Positions 1 through 6,620 are shown, counted from the stretch's first letter. The stretch: 42,672 nucleotides of DNA from JANQRA01 sp035550735 (GCA_035550735.1 DASZOM010000035.1:1-42672); one strand, 5' to 3'. The notes: generated by a model from the letters alone, not told the origin. Numbers and translations: made by a program.

Positions 1-243
1 ATTTCGGGTGGACATCGGGTCATGACTCGGGGTGTGAAACGCGGAGCCGGAGCTCCTCATCGAGGACACGACTGTTCGTGAAAGGATGATCGCGGTGGCT
101 GCACTGAGCAGGACTCCGAGGATGAGGAAGATCCATCCCGATGGTGGTTCCCGTTGTCGCTCTGGTGTGTCGGCTTCGAAGCATGAAGGCCTTTCATCAC
201 TTTGTAGACGATTGGGATGCCGCCAGAGTTCACCCGTCCTCAC
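1..243 (-). CDS. possible partial membrane protein running off the left edge
   Basis: On the minus strand the frame from a GTG at 243 stays open to base 1 (81 codons, no stop). It encodes a hydrophilic stretch followed by a hydrophobic helix reading roughly WIFLILGVLLSAATAIIL and then a polar Ser/Arg-rich tail. The third codon positions are fairly G/C-rich. The hydrophobic run is what makes coding plausible; there is no clear ribosome binding site and no family I recognise. If real, it lies on the far side of the tRNA-Ala remnant and would belong to the putative integrated element. It could equally be a chance open frame, which is common in this base composition. Confidence 0.25.
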   Translation of the reverse strand, partial: MRTGELWRHPNRLQSDERPSCFEADTPERQREPPSGWIFLILGVLLSAATAIILSRTVVSSMRSSGSAFHTPSHDPMSTRN

Positions 244-337
244 GTCGGTATGTATCGATGAATACTCGATCGGCCATCCTGCGCGCCCAGAGCTCAAGGC
301 CGCGCCGCTTATCTGCCGCTTATGGACCCGGAAAACA

Positions 338-432
338 GACGTGAGACGTTGGGAGCCGTTAGGAGACGTTGAAAGAGCAGCCCCTGGTAGCCAGCCATTT
401 CGGGTCAGACGACGTGAGACGTTGGGAGCCGT
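338..432. repeat. 22-bp direct repeat pair beside the tRNA remnant
   Basis: The sequence GACGTGAGACGTTGGGAGCCGT occurs at 338-359 and again, identical, at 411-432, with 51 bp between the copies. The second copy runs straight into the tRNA-Ala-like remnant. Directly repeated short sequences next to a tRNA 3' end are typical of recombinase arm-binding sites or of duplicated attachment cores; that reading is inference. Confidence 0.6.
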
Positions 433-497
433 CGGGATGGAGCGTCTTATGACTGGCAGTCAAGGGGTCAGGGGTTCAAATCCCCTCAGCTCCACCA
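425..497 (+). pseudogene. tRNA-Ala(GGC)-like 3' remnant, probable attachment site
   Basis: The T arm (AGGGG-TTCAAAT-CCCCT, 470-486), the 3' acceptor strand CAGCTCC (487-493), discriminator A and encoded CCA (495-497) form a normal tRNA-Ala 3' end. Upstream an anticodon arm can be drawn with loop CTGGCAG (anticodon GGC at 455-457) and a five-pair stem interrupted by two extra bases (449-450). The D-stem 3' strand GAGC (440-443) is present, but no matching GCTC 5' strand or normal 5' acceptor lies upstream, so it should not fold as a working tRNA. A 3' tRNA piece with a foreign 5' half is the usual scar at the distal end of an element integrated at a tRNA. The intact tRNA-Ala would then lie left of this window. 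Confidence 0.6.
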
Positions 498-563
498 CCT
501 TCATCACCTCCCCTAGGGTTCCACGGGTCGTTGACGCTTCTCGCCATGGCGAAAGGAGAGATG

Positions 564-941
564 ATGGCCTGGGACATCGAGGTGGAGTTGGAGGACCGGC
601 CCGGGACGCTCGCGGCCATGGGGGAGGCCCTGGGCCGAGCCGGGATCAACATCGAGGGAGTCTGCGGTGTTGCCGGTGACGGTCACGGAGCCATCCACAT
701 ACTCGTGTCGGATCCGACCGGGGCCAGGGATGCATTGGAGGCGGCGGGGATCGCCACCGCCGAACCGAGAGAGGTCTTGGCCGTCTCCTGTGAGGATCGT
801 CCCGGTGAGCTTGGTCGTCTCGCTTCCAGCGCGACCACGGCCGGCGCCAACATCGACCTCGTCTATGTGACGATGGACCGAAGGGTGGTCCTCGGTGTGG
901 ACGACATCTCGCTGGTGAGGGACACGCTCGGCGCCGACTGA
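564..941 (+). CDS. double ACT-domain protein
   Basis: The 125-residue protein has two tandem ACT-like modules and nothing else. The first starts at about residue 4 (VELEDRPGTLAAMGEALGRAG); the second starts at about residue 73 (VSCEDRPGELGRLA). The D/E-RPG-x-L motif at each start is the usual ACT ligand-binding turn. ACT domains bind amino acids or other small ligands, and stand-alone double-ACT proteins are usually regarded as ligand sensors; the ligand here is unknown. ATG 564 is chosen because AAGGAG at 553-558 lies five bases upstream; ATG 561 is possible, and starts at 531 or 546 have no such site. It is the first chromosomal gene after the tRNA-like scar and is monocistronic, meeting a minus-strand gene at its 3' end. 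Confidence 0.8.
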   Translation: MAWDIEVELEDRPGTLAAMGEALGRAGINIEGVCGVAGDGHGAIHILVSDPTGARDALEAAGIATAEPREVLAVSCEDRPGELGRLASSATTAGANIDLVYVTMDRRVVLGVDDISLVRDTLGAD

Positions 942-959
942 ACACGACCCGTACGCGTC

Positions 960-1388
960 CTACGTGACCTCCTCCGGGTCGACGATGACGTGGGTGACGG
1001 GGAGCCCGGTGGTCCTCTCCAACCTGGTGGGGAGGTCGAGACTGAGCCAACGGGACCTGCCCGGAGGGAACGTCGACACGATGATGCCGTCAACATCCGG
1101 GCGCACCGCGAGCTCGTCGCCGACCGCCAGCATCGGATCGGGATCACCGACTAGGACATCTCTGACCGGGACACCGGAGGCGATCAAGTCGTCGGCGACT
1201 CTCTCGGCGGTCGCCTTGGCCACGGCCGCCGACTCGCCTTCCGTCCACGTGAAGAGGTGTTGGGTGCGGGTCGCCGGGACCAGAAGCCTGAACGTGGCGT
1301 CGGCGTCCTTGCTCCGGAACTCGTCGATCATCTCGCGAAGGGCGCGTCCCCCGGCAGTCTGATAGGCGACGATCAGGAATGTCGACAT
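960..1388 (-). CDS. small universal-stress-protein-like hypothetical protein
   Basis: This 142-residue protein begins MSTFLIVAYQTAGG. It has an alternating beta/alpha pattern: a hydrophobic first strand, a long helix, a FRLLVPAT strand, a helix-rich middle, an acidic VLVGDPDPMLAV segment and a DGIIVSTFPPG strand-loop. This resembles the Rossmann-like fold of universal stress proteins and small nucleotide-binding domains. The family is not certain and no catalytic residues can be named. ATG 1388 is used because the frame further upstream (to 1973) is only antisense of the next gene, and a GAGGCGAG-like site precedes this ATG. Convergent with the ACT gene. Confidence 0.6.
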   Translation of the reverse strand: MSTFLIVAYQTAGGRALREMIDEFRSKDADATFRLLVPATRTQHLFTWTEGESAAVAKATAERVADDLIASGVPVRDVLVGDPDPMLAVGDELAVRPDVDGIIVSTFPPGRSRWLSLDLPTRLERTTGLPVTHVIVDPEEVT

Positions 1389-1509
1389 CGGCTCGCCTCG
1401 AAGGCTGGCGATCCCGAGGGTAATGGAGCCGACAGAAGGTGTGGAAAACTCGTCCAGGTCGCGAAATTCTGTGCGGAGTCGCCGACAGAAGCTTGTTTGG
1501 AACGTTGTC

Positions 1510-1575
1510 GGGCTGGGGTAACCCGCCTCCAGCCGGAGCCAGGCTACGAGTCCCGCTGGGGCGGGCAATCGAAAA
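1510..1575 (+). promoter_or_regulatory. structured 5' leader before the surface-protein gene
   Basis: The 200-base gap 1389-1590 ends in two potential hairpins: GGCTGG (1511-1516) pairing with CCAGCC (1529-1534), and CCCGC (1552-1556) pairing with GCGGG (1561-1565) over loop TGGG. The latter sits just before the ribosome binding site of the next gene. The sequence GCCGACAGAAG also occurs twice (about 1431-1441 and 1483-1493). I tried to match cyclic-di-GMP and cyclic-di-AMP riboswitch cores and did not find their conserved segments, so no class is assigned. Confidence 0.3.
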
Positions 1576-1590
1576 ATGGGAGTGGGTCTC

Positions 1591-2646
1591 ATGACTCCAC
1601 GTGGCGAAACGGCAACCAATCCAGCCCTCCCATTGCTCGCCCGCGTGCTCTTCGTCCTCACGCTCATCCTGGCCTTCATCATCATCGGGTCAGCGAGTGC
1701 TCGGGCGCTCGACATCGGCGAGGTGGTCGACGATGCCGCAGAGGTAGTCGACGAAACCGCCGAGGCAGCCGACACCGTCACCGAACCGGTCGAGGCAGTC
1801 TCCGAAACAGCCATCAACTCAGACGCAGCCGAGAGCACCAAGGCCGATGCGGCGCCCTCCGAGAAAACCCAAGCCAAGTCCGAGAAGCCGGACACCGGGA
1901 CGCCCAGCACGGTGCTCGACGAGGTCACCAAGGCCGTCCCTGCACCGGTGAAGGATGTCGTCGACAAGACCACCGAGACCCTTCACACGCCGGCCGAAGA
2001 TGTGGCAGCCAAAGTCACCGAAATCGTCGTCGAGCCTGTCGAGACTCTCACCGAGACCGTGGACGAGGTGACCACCACCGTGGATGCCGTCGGGAACACC
2101 ACCGACGCAGTGGTCGAGTCCACTGCCGGTGCCGTCGTCGAGACCACCACCGGCCTTCTCACCGAGACCGTGGAGGAGGCGACCACCACCGGCGTCCTCC
2201 CGCAGGATCCGATCGAACCGGTGGGTGAACCGCCCACCGCGGTCCAAACCCCGACTCCTCTTCCTCCCCCTTCTGATGCCTCACCCGCGCCTGACCGGGG
2301 AGAGCCACCACCGGCCCCACCCGAGCCCGACCCGATCCCCTCCACCGCACCCGCTCGTGCTCCGGTCACGCCGGACCCGGGGGACACCCTCGAGCCCGCG
2401 CCCGTGCAGCCCGACTACGCCCGTCCACCAGTGCCCTCTCCGGTCCCCGCGAGCCCGATGGGCAACATCGCCCTCATCGCTCGCACCGTTGCCACCTCTC
2501 AGGGCGCCGGCCCAGCAATCGTCTTTCTCGCAGCAGCACTTCTTCTCATAGGCCACATCACGCCGAGGTTGACCGAATGGCTCCGGCTCAGACCTCTGAT
2601 CTGGCGTGATGACGGCCTGGCCCTGGCCATCGAGCGCCCCGGCTAG
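1591..2646 (+). CDS. secreted/membrane-spanning Val-Thr-Glu-rich and Pro-rich surface protein
   Basis: This 351-residue protein is of low complexity. A hydrophobic N-terminal segment (about residues 15-37, ending ASARA) can serve as signal peptide or anchor. Residues about 40-215 are acidic repeats of Val, Thr, Glu and Asp in a loose heptad-like rhythm (for example VVEPVETLTETVDEVTTT), which suggests an extended or coiled rod. Residues about 215-295 are rich in Pro-Pro and Pro-Glu, a typical cell-wall-crossing linker. A second hydrophobic helix (about 305-325, GPAIVFLAAALLLIGHI) is followed by a short basic tail. GGGAG at 1578-1582 lies eight bases before ATG 1591, so that start is preferred over ATG 1576. 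It lies 71 bp upstream of the repeat protein and may help display or anchor it; that is inference. No sortase motif is seen and no family is recognised. Confidence 0.75.
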   Translation: MTPRGETATNPALPLLARVLFVLTLILAFIIIGSASARALDIGEVVDDAAEVVDETAEAADTVTEPVEAVSETAINSDAAESTKADAAPSEKTQAKSEKPDTGTPSTVLDEVTKAVPAPVKDVVDKTTETLHTPAEDVAAKVTEIVVEPVETLTETVDEVTTTVDAVGNTTDAVVESTAGAVVETTTGLLTETVEEATTTGVLPQDPIEPVGEPPTAVQTPTPLPPPSDASPAPDRGEPPPAPPEPDPIPSTAPARAPVTPDPGDTLEPAPVQPDYARPPVPSPVPASPMGNIALIARTVATSQGAGPAIVFLAAALLLIGHITPRLTEWLRLRPLIWRDDGLALAIERPG

Positions 2647-2717
2647 CCCACTTCACCTGCGTCTGCGAACGGCGACGAGGTCCGTTCGCACTGGACGATT
2701 CTCTACGGAGGTGAAGT

Positions 2718-4667
2718 ATGAATCACTGGCTCAAGAGAGTGCTGGTCACCCTTGCACTCGCCAGTGGAGCGCTGATCGTCACCGCCGGGATGGCACAGGC
2801 CACGACCTATGACCTGTTGGATCCAGGTGGAGTCGTCAGCCAGACACAACAAGCAACCAACACCAATCAGACCGACCAGGAGTCCAACGCCGGCGCTGAG
2901 ACGAATCAGGTCAATCTCAACATCCCGATAACGGTGTTGAGCTCCGGCAGCGGCAACGGTGATGTCGATCAGTCCAACGAGGCTGAGACCGAGGCGGAAG
3001 CCGAGAACGACAACAGCACCGACCAGTCGGTCGATCAAAGCCAGACCGTCGAAGACGACGGTGGAAACTGTGGCAAGTGTGGTGGGTCCGACGGCGACGT
3101 CACCCAATCACAGGACGCCAAGAACGACAATCAGACCGCTCAGGAAGCCAACGCGTCCGCGGAGACCAATCAGGTCAACATCAACATGCCGATCGTGCTG
3201 TTGAGCAAGGACAGTGGCAACGGTGATGTCGATCAGTCCAATGAGGCTGAGACCGAGGCGGAAGCCGAGAACGACAACAGCACCGATCAGTCGGTCGATC
3301 AGAGCCAGACCGTCGAAGACGACGGCAGTTGCAGCAAGTGTGGCGCGCCGAACGGCGACGTCACCCAGAGCCAATCTGCGACGAACGACAACAGCACCGA
3401 CCAGACGTCGAACGCGTCTGCGACGACCAATCAAAGGAATGTCAACGCTCCCGTCACCATCGGGAGCCATGGCAGTGGCAACGGTGATGTCGATCAGTCC
3501 AACGAGGCTGAGACCGAAGCCGAGGCCGAGAACGACAACGAAACCAACCAGTCGATCGATCAGGATCAGGTCGTCGACGACGGTCGCGGTGGCGGTTACT
3601 GCGGCAGGTGCGAAGGGTCTGACGGCAACGTCACCCAGACACAGGACGCCGCCAACACCAACACCACCGACCAGAGCGCCAACGCGGCTGCAGAGACGAA
3701 CCAAGAGAACGTCAATGCACCCGAGAGTGGGGGGAGCATCGGCAAGTCCGATGTGATCTCGAGCTCGTGGGGCAAGGGTGACAAGGGCTACGGGAAGGAT
3801 GGCGGCGGAGCCGACGTCGATCAGTCGAACAAGGCTGAGACCGAGGCGGAGGCCGAGAACGACAACGACACCCGACAGTCCGTCGATCAGGACCAGACGG
3901 TCCGGGATCGTCACCAGGATTGCCGCTGCGAGGGGTCCAAGGAAGACTCCAAGGACAAGCCGAAGCACGATTCCAAAGACAAGCCGAGGCATGACTCCAA
4001 GGACAAGCCACGGCATGACTCCAAGGACAAGCCGAAGCACGATTCCAAGGACAAGCCACGGGGCCACTGCGGCTGTGGAGGGTCTGACGGCAACGTCACC
4101 CAGACACAGGACGCCCGGAACGAAAACGGCACCGATCAGGAGGCCAACGCCGGAGCGGAGACGAACCAGCAGAACGTGAACGGAGCGCAGCCCAAAGGTG
4201 CGTCTCCTGTCGCATGGGTCGACTCCTATGACAAGGGTCAGCCGGTCTGGTACCACGATCGTGGTGGCGACGTCGATCAGTCGAACGTGGCCAAGACCGA
4301 GGCGGAGGCAGAGAACGCCAACGCCACGGGGCAATGGATCGATCAGGACCAATCGGTCGCCGATCGAGACGGTGCCGGTTATTGCGGCTGTGGAGGGTCA
4401 GACGGTGACGTCACCCAGACACAGAACGCCGAGAACACGAATTCGACCGATCAGACGGCCAACGCCAATGCGGTGACCAACCAGTCGAATGAGAACGGTG
4501 CGTCACCGTTGCGGAAGGAGCCTGCCGGCTACTTCGGCGGTGGCACCTCCGGCCCCGGCTCCGGCGATGTCGACCAGTCCAATCGGGCCGAGACCGAAGC
4601 GGAGGCGGAGAACGCCAACGCCACGGGGCAATGGATCGATCAGACACAGCGAGTGCTTCGTTTCTGA
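2718..4667 (+). CDS. secreted 12-half-repeat Asn/Gln-rich protein with beta-alternation (candidate amyloid or beta-solenoid)
   Basis: The 649-residue protein has a signal peptide (about residues 1-28, AQA-TT cleavage likely) and then six pairs of about 30-residue units. A units start near residues 39, 127, 214, 304, 459 and 564; B units start near 82, 170, 257, 366, 518 and 617. In both, even positions hold Val, Gln, Asn, Ala or Thr, while odd positions are mostly Asp, Glu, Ser or variable, giving one uncharged face and one acidic face. Each B-to-A junction carries a Cys pair (118/121, 205/208, 295/298, 402/404, 451/453, 556/558). A basic insert of five DSKDKP(K/R)(H/G) units occupies 410-449. 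This recalls curlin repeats, but no curli export genes are present and I know no exact family. A strong GGAGGTGA ribosome site lies just before ATG 2718. A large stem-loop follows the gene. Confidence 0.85.
   Translation: MNHWLKRVLVTLALASGALIVTAGMAQATTYDLLDPGGVVSQTQQATNTNQTDQESNAGAETNQVNLNIPITVLSSGSGNGDVDQSNEAETEAEAENDNSTDQSVDQSQTVEDDGGNCGKCGGSDGDVTQSQDAKNDNQTAQEANASAETNQVNINMPIVLLSKDSGNGDVDQSNEAETEAEAENDNSTDQSVDQSQTVEDDGSCSKCGAPNGDVTQSQSATNDNSTDQTSNASATTNQRNVNAPVTIGSHGSGNGDVDQSNEAETEAEAENDNETNQSIDQDQVVDDGRGGGYCGRCEGSDGNVTQTQDAANTNTTDQSANAAAETNQENVNAPESGGSIGKSDVISSSWGKGDKGYGKDGGGADVDQSNKAETEAEAENDNDTRQSVDQDQTVRDRHQDCRCEGSKEDSKDKPKHDSKDKPRHDSKDKPRHDSKDKPKHDSKDKPRGHCGCGGSDGNVTQTQDARNENGTDQEANAGAETNQQNVNGAQPKGASPVAWVDSYDKGQPVWYHDRGGDVDQSNVAKTEAEAENANATGQWIDQDQSVADRDGAGYCGCGGSDGDVTQTQNAENTNSTDQTANANAVTNQSNENGASPLRKEPAGYFGGGTSGPGSGDVDQSNRAETEAEAENANATGQWIDQTQRVLRF
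2832..4658 (+). repeat. six A/B pairs of about 30-codon imperfect repeats
   Basis: These are the coding repeats of the secreted protein. A-type units follow D/N-V-T-Q-x-Q-x-A-x-N-x-N-x-T-x-Q and end in T-N-Q-x-N-x-N. B-type units follow D-V-D-Q-S-N-x-A, then an alternating Glu/Ala/Thr run, then N-x-N-x-T-x-Q. B units 1-3 are nearly identical at the DNA level, which indicates recent duplication or gene conversion; units 5 and 6 share a different ending (ATGQWIDQ). Confidence 0.85.
3945..4064 (+). repeat. five tandem 24-bp repeats (DSKDKPxH octapeptides)
   Basis: Five in-frame 24-bp copies encode DSKDKP followed by K/R and H (last copy RG). They form a Lys/His-rich, strongly basic insert in an otherwise acidic protein, flanked on both sides by Cys-x-Cys motifs. 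Copies differ by only a few bases, so copy number could vary between strains by slippage. Confidence 0.85.
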
Positions 4668-4728
4668 GGAGGTGATGCTGACGAGCTTGGGTCGACCGGG
4701 CCGCCGGGCACCAAGCCTGGTTCCGGCT

Positions 4729-4743
4729 GACCGCTCGGCGGTC
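4729..4743 (+). other. small perfect hairpin downstream of the repeat-protein gene
   Basis: GACCGC-TCG-GCGGTC forms a six-pair stem with a three-base loop. It lies 61 bases after the stop codon and just before a much larger stem-loop, so it may be part of a composite transcript end. Confidence 0.4.
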
Positions 4744-4759
4744 CTATCGACCTGAGGGC

Positions 4760-4800
4760 GCGAGGGGAGGGTGTCACGGGGGATGACGCCCTCCTCTCGC
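4760..4800 (+). terminator. large stem-loop, probable intrinsic terminator
   Basis: The arm 4760-4776 pairs with 4784-4800 over a seven-base loop: 17 pairs, two of them G-T wobbles. No T tract follows, as is common for terminators in high-GC actinobacteria. It separates the surface-protein pair from the Asp-box protein gene. Confidence 0.6.
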
Positions 4801-4843
4801 CCAGCCCACCAGACGAGGCGCCGGCGGTACATTCATCCTCGAC

Positions 4844-5878
4844 ATGACCACGATCGCAGTCGGGACCGAGAAGGGCGGATACCTGGTCGAGGACAAGGGT
4901 GGCGGTTGGTCGGTGACGGGGCCGAACTTCTCCGGATGGAAGGTCACAGCTCTCGGTTCGGCGCCCGACGGCACCCATCTCGCCGCACTCGGCAGCAACT
5001 GGTACGGGGTTGGGATCCAGAGAAGTGACGACCTCGCCGACTGGAAGCAAGTCGATCAGCCCCCTGGCTGGCCCGAGGGAACTGAACGCAAGATGGAACA
5101 GATCTGGACTTTCCACACCTCGGGCGATCGCATCTGGGCCGGCGTGGCCCAGGCCGGTGTCTTCACCTCGGACGACGGGGGCATCACCTGGGTTCCGGTG
5201 GACGGGCTCAACGAGCATCCCACCCGGGAGCACTGGTACCCAGGGCTCGGCGGGCTATGCGCCCATCGCATCCACATCGATGGCCCGACACAGTGGGTCG
5301 CCATCTCCGCCGTCGGTGTGTTCCGGTCCGACGACGGGGGCGTCACCTGGGAGCCGAAGAACGACGGGATCGATCCGGTGGGTCTCCCCGAGGGTGCCGA
5401 ACGACCGGAGGTCGGGTACTGCGTTCATTGCATCGCCCACGACCCTTCGGATCCCATGCGGATCTGGCGACAGGATCACAGTGGCGTCTACCGCACGTAC
5501 GACGGCGGAGACAACTGGGAGAAGATCGAGGAGGGCCTCCCCGCCAGCTTCGGGTTCGTGATGTGGCGTGACCGGAGCAGCGGTCGTCTGCTCACCATCC
5601 CGCTCGAGGCGAGCGACAATCGGCTGCCCGTGGATGGCCGGCTCCAGGTCTACCGCTCCGACGACGACGGGGGTCATTGGGAGGTCGCGGGGACCGGTTG
5701 GCGGGACGCTCCGCAGTTCACCGGCGTCCTCAGGGGAGCGTTCGACGGCGACGGAGAAGGCACGTTCTGTTTCGGCACGACCGGCGGCAAGCTCTGGCTG
5801 ACCCGGGACAACGGCGAGAGCTGGGAGGAGCTGGACCCGGCCTTCCCACGCATCGGTGCGATCAGGGTCATCGTGTGA
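4844..5878 (+). CDS. Asp-box (BNR) beta-propeller protein, sialidase/VPS10-like fold
   Basis: The 344-residue protein contains five Asp-box turns (S/T-x-D-x-G-x-x-W): SDDGGITW, SDDGGVTW, TYDGGDNW, SDDDGGHW and TRDNGESW. Such repeats mark beta-propellers of the sialidase, photosynthesis-stability-factor and VPS10 groups. There is no signal peptide (N-terminus MTTIAVGTEKGGYLV), so it is probably cytoplasmic. The catalytic Arg triad and Tyr/Glu pair of true sialidases cannot be assigned, so enzymatic activity is doubtful; a scaffold or binding role is as likely. The stop codon overlaps the GTG start of the MoaD/ThiS-like gene, so the two are translationally coupled and probably act together. Confidence 0.75.
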   Translation: MTTIAVGTEKGGYLVEDKGGGWSVTGPNFSGWKVTALGSAPDGTHLAALGSNWYGVGIQRSDDLADWKQVDQPPGWPEGTERKMEQIWTFHTSGDRIWAGVAQAGVFTSDDGGITWVPVDGLNEHPTREHWYPGLGGLCAHRIHIDGPTQWVAISAVGVFRSDDGGVTWEPKNDGIDPVGLPEGAERPEVGYCVHCIAHDPSDPMRIWRQDHSGVYRTYDGGDNWEKIEEGLPASFGFVMWRDRSSGRLLTIPLEASDNRLPVDGRLQVYRSDDDGGHWEVAGTGWRDAPQFTGVLRGAFDGDGEGTFCFGTTGGKLWLTRDNGESWEELDPAFPRIGAIRVIV

Positions 5879-6144
5879 CGGCGACGCTTCGGTTGCCCAG
5901 GGGTCTGGCAAGCGTGGCCAACACCGAACTGTCCCACCAGGTGGAGGGTGACACGCTCGCCGGGGCCCTCGACGACCTCTTCGAGAGGGAGCCGGGTCTC
6001 CGCAACCACATTCTCGACGAGGAGGGCCGAATCCGGCCCCACGTCTCGATGTTCGTCGACCGGGATCAAGCTGGCCTCACGGCGCCGGTCCGGGACGGCG
6101 CCGAGATCCAAGTCCTGAACGCGGTCAGCGGTGGTCGAAGCTAG
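5875..6144 (+). CDS. MoaD/ThiS-like ubiquitin-fold protein
   Basis: This 89-residue protein starts at GTG 5875, which overlaps the upstream stop by four bases. It has the layout of MoaD/ThiS proteins: a first strand (TATLRLPRGL), a central helix with TLAGALDDLFEREPGLRNHI, a RPHVSMFVD strand and a DGAEIQVLNAVSGG end. In working MoaD/ThiS proteins the chain ends in Gly-Gly, which is adenylated and carries sulfur. Here two residues (Arg-Ser) follow the Gly-Gly, so either it is trimmed or it is not used as a sulfur carrier. No MoaE, ThiF or ThiG homologue is nearby. The coupling to an Asp-box propeller is its only contextual clue. Confidence 0.7.
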   Translation: MTATLRLPRGLASVANTELSHQVEGDTLAGALDDLFEREPGLRNHILDEEGRIRPHVSMFVDRDQAGLTAPVRDGAEIQVLNAVSGGRS

Positions 6145-6181
6145 GGCGGGCCCCGGCGCCCACCCTGGCTGCAAGTCATCA

Positions 6182-6196
6182 CGCCCGTTTCGGGCG
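6182..6196 (+). other. short perfect hairpin in the intergenic gap
   Basis: CGCCCG-TTT-CGGGCG (six pairs, three-base loop) lies between the MoaD-like gene and the next gene. It could be a weak terminator; no T tract follows. Confidence 0.4.
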
Positions 6197-6224
6197 ACAA
6201 TTCCGGGGGTATTTCGTTTCCGCC

Positions 6225-6620
6225 GTGAGTGAGCCCAATGAGAGTCCGCGGAGCACCCTGGCGAGTCACGAGCCTCCGCCTCGTCTGCCCACGGGGAGCT
6301 GGATCCGTGATCACCTGCTCTCCATCATCCTCACCGGGCTCTTCATGGCGTCGCTGGTCGGCCAGCTCTACTTTCAATATCGGCACGAAGTCGACCAGGC
6401 CCTCCAGCACGGCGGCGCCGCCCCGGCGATCTTCTCCTCCGATTTCTGGAACTCCTTCCTGGCATCGGTACTGGAGAACTGGCAGAGCGAGTTCCTGCAA
6501 TTGGCCAGCTTCGTGGTCTTTGCCACCTATTTCATCCACCGAGGCTCGCCGCAGAGCCGCGACGGCAGTGACGAGATGGCGGCCGACATCAAGGCGATCA
6601 AGGAGAAGCTGGGCGCCTGA
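6225..6620 (+). CDS. DUF6766-like membrane protein (first half-type)
   Basis: This 131-residue protein has two hydrophobic segments (about residues 30-50, LLSIILTGLFMASLVGQLYF, and about 88-104) and between them the motif ENWQSEFLQ followed by RGSPQSRD. From memory this ENWxSE(F/Y)LQ...QRGSPxS pattern is typical of DUF6766 membrane proteins, whose function is unknown. The usual protein is about 220 residues with two such halves; this one covers only one half, and the next gene resembles the other. GTG 6225 is used. The next gene follows after 38 bp. Confidence 0.6.
   Translation: MSEPNESPRSTLASHEPPPRLPTGSWIRDHLLSIILTGLFMASLVGQLYFQYRHEVDQALQHGGAAPAIFSSDFWNSFLASVLENWQSEFLQLASFVVFATYFIHRGSPQSRDGSDEMAADIKAIKEKLGA

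Larger units (their letters stand above)
244..563. other. non-coding junction region
   Basis: No convincing gene is seen here apart from the direct repeats and the tRNA-like remnant. The long plus-strand frame across 86-679 crosses the tRNA-like structure, overlaps the ACT gene in another frame and has no coherent protein character. Base composition looks less G/C-rich around 150-330 than in the rest of the window, which would fit foreign origin. Confidence 0.5.

Noticed and set aside
86..679. A 197-codon plus-strand frame at the left end
   Set aside because: It crosses the tRNA-like structure and overlaps the ACT gene out of frame; it has no coherent protein character.
1440..1590. Cyclic-di-GMP or cyclic-di-AMP riboswitch
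   Set aside because: The conserved core segments of these classes could not be found; only generic hairpins are visible.
1389..1973. N-terminal extension of the USP-like gene to 1973
   Set aside because: The extension is antisense to the rod-protein gene and low in complexity; ATG 1388 gives a compact domain.
3108..4352. A 414-codon open frame antisense to the repeat protein
   Set aside because: Its Leu/Val/Gly/Asp-rich repeats are the mirror of the sense repeats. The sense strand has a signal peptide, a strong ribosome site and a coherent repeat design.
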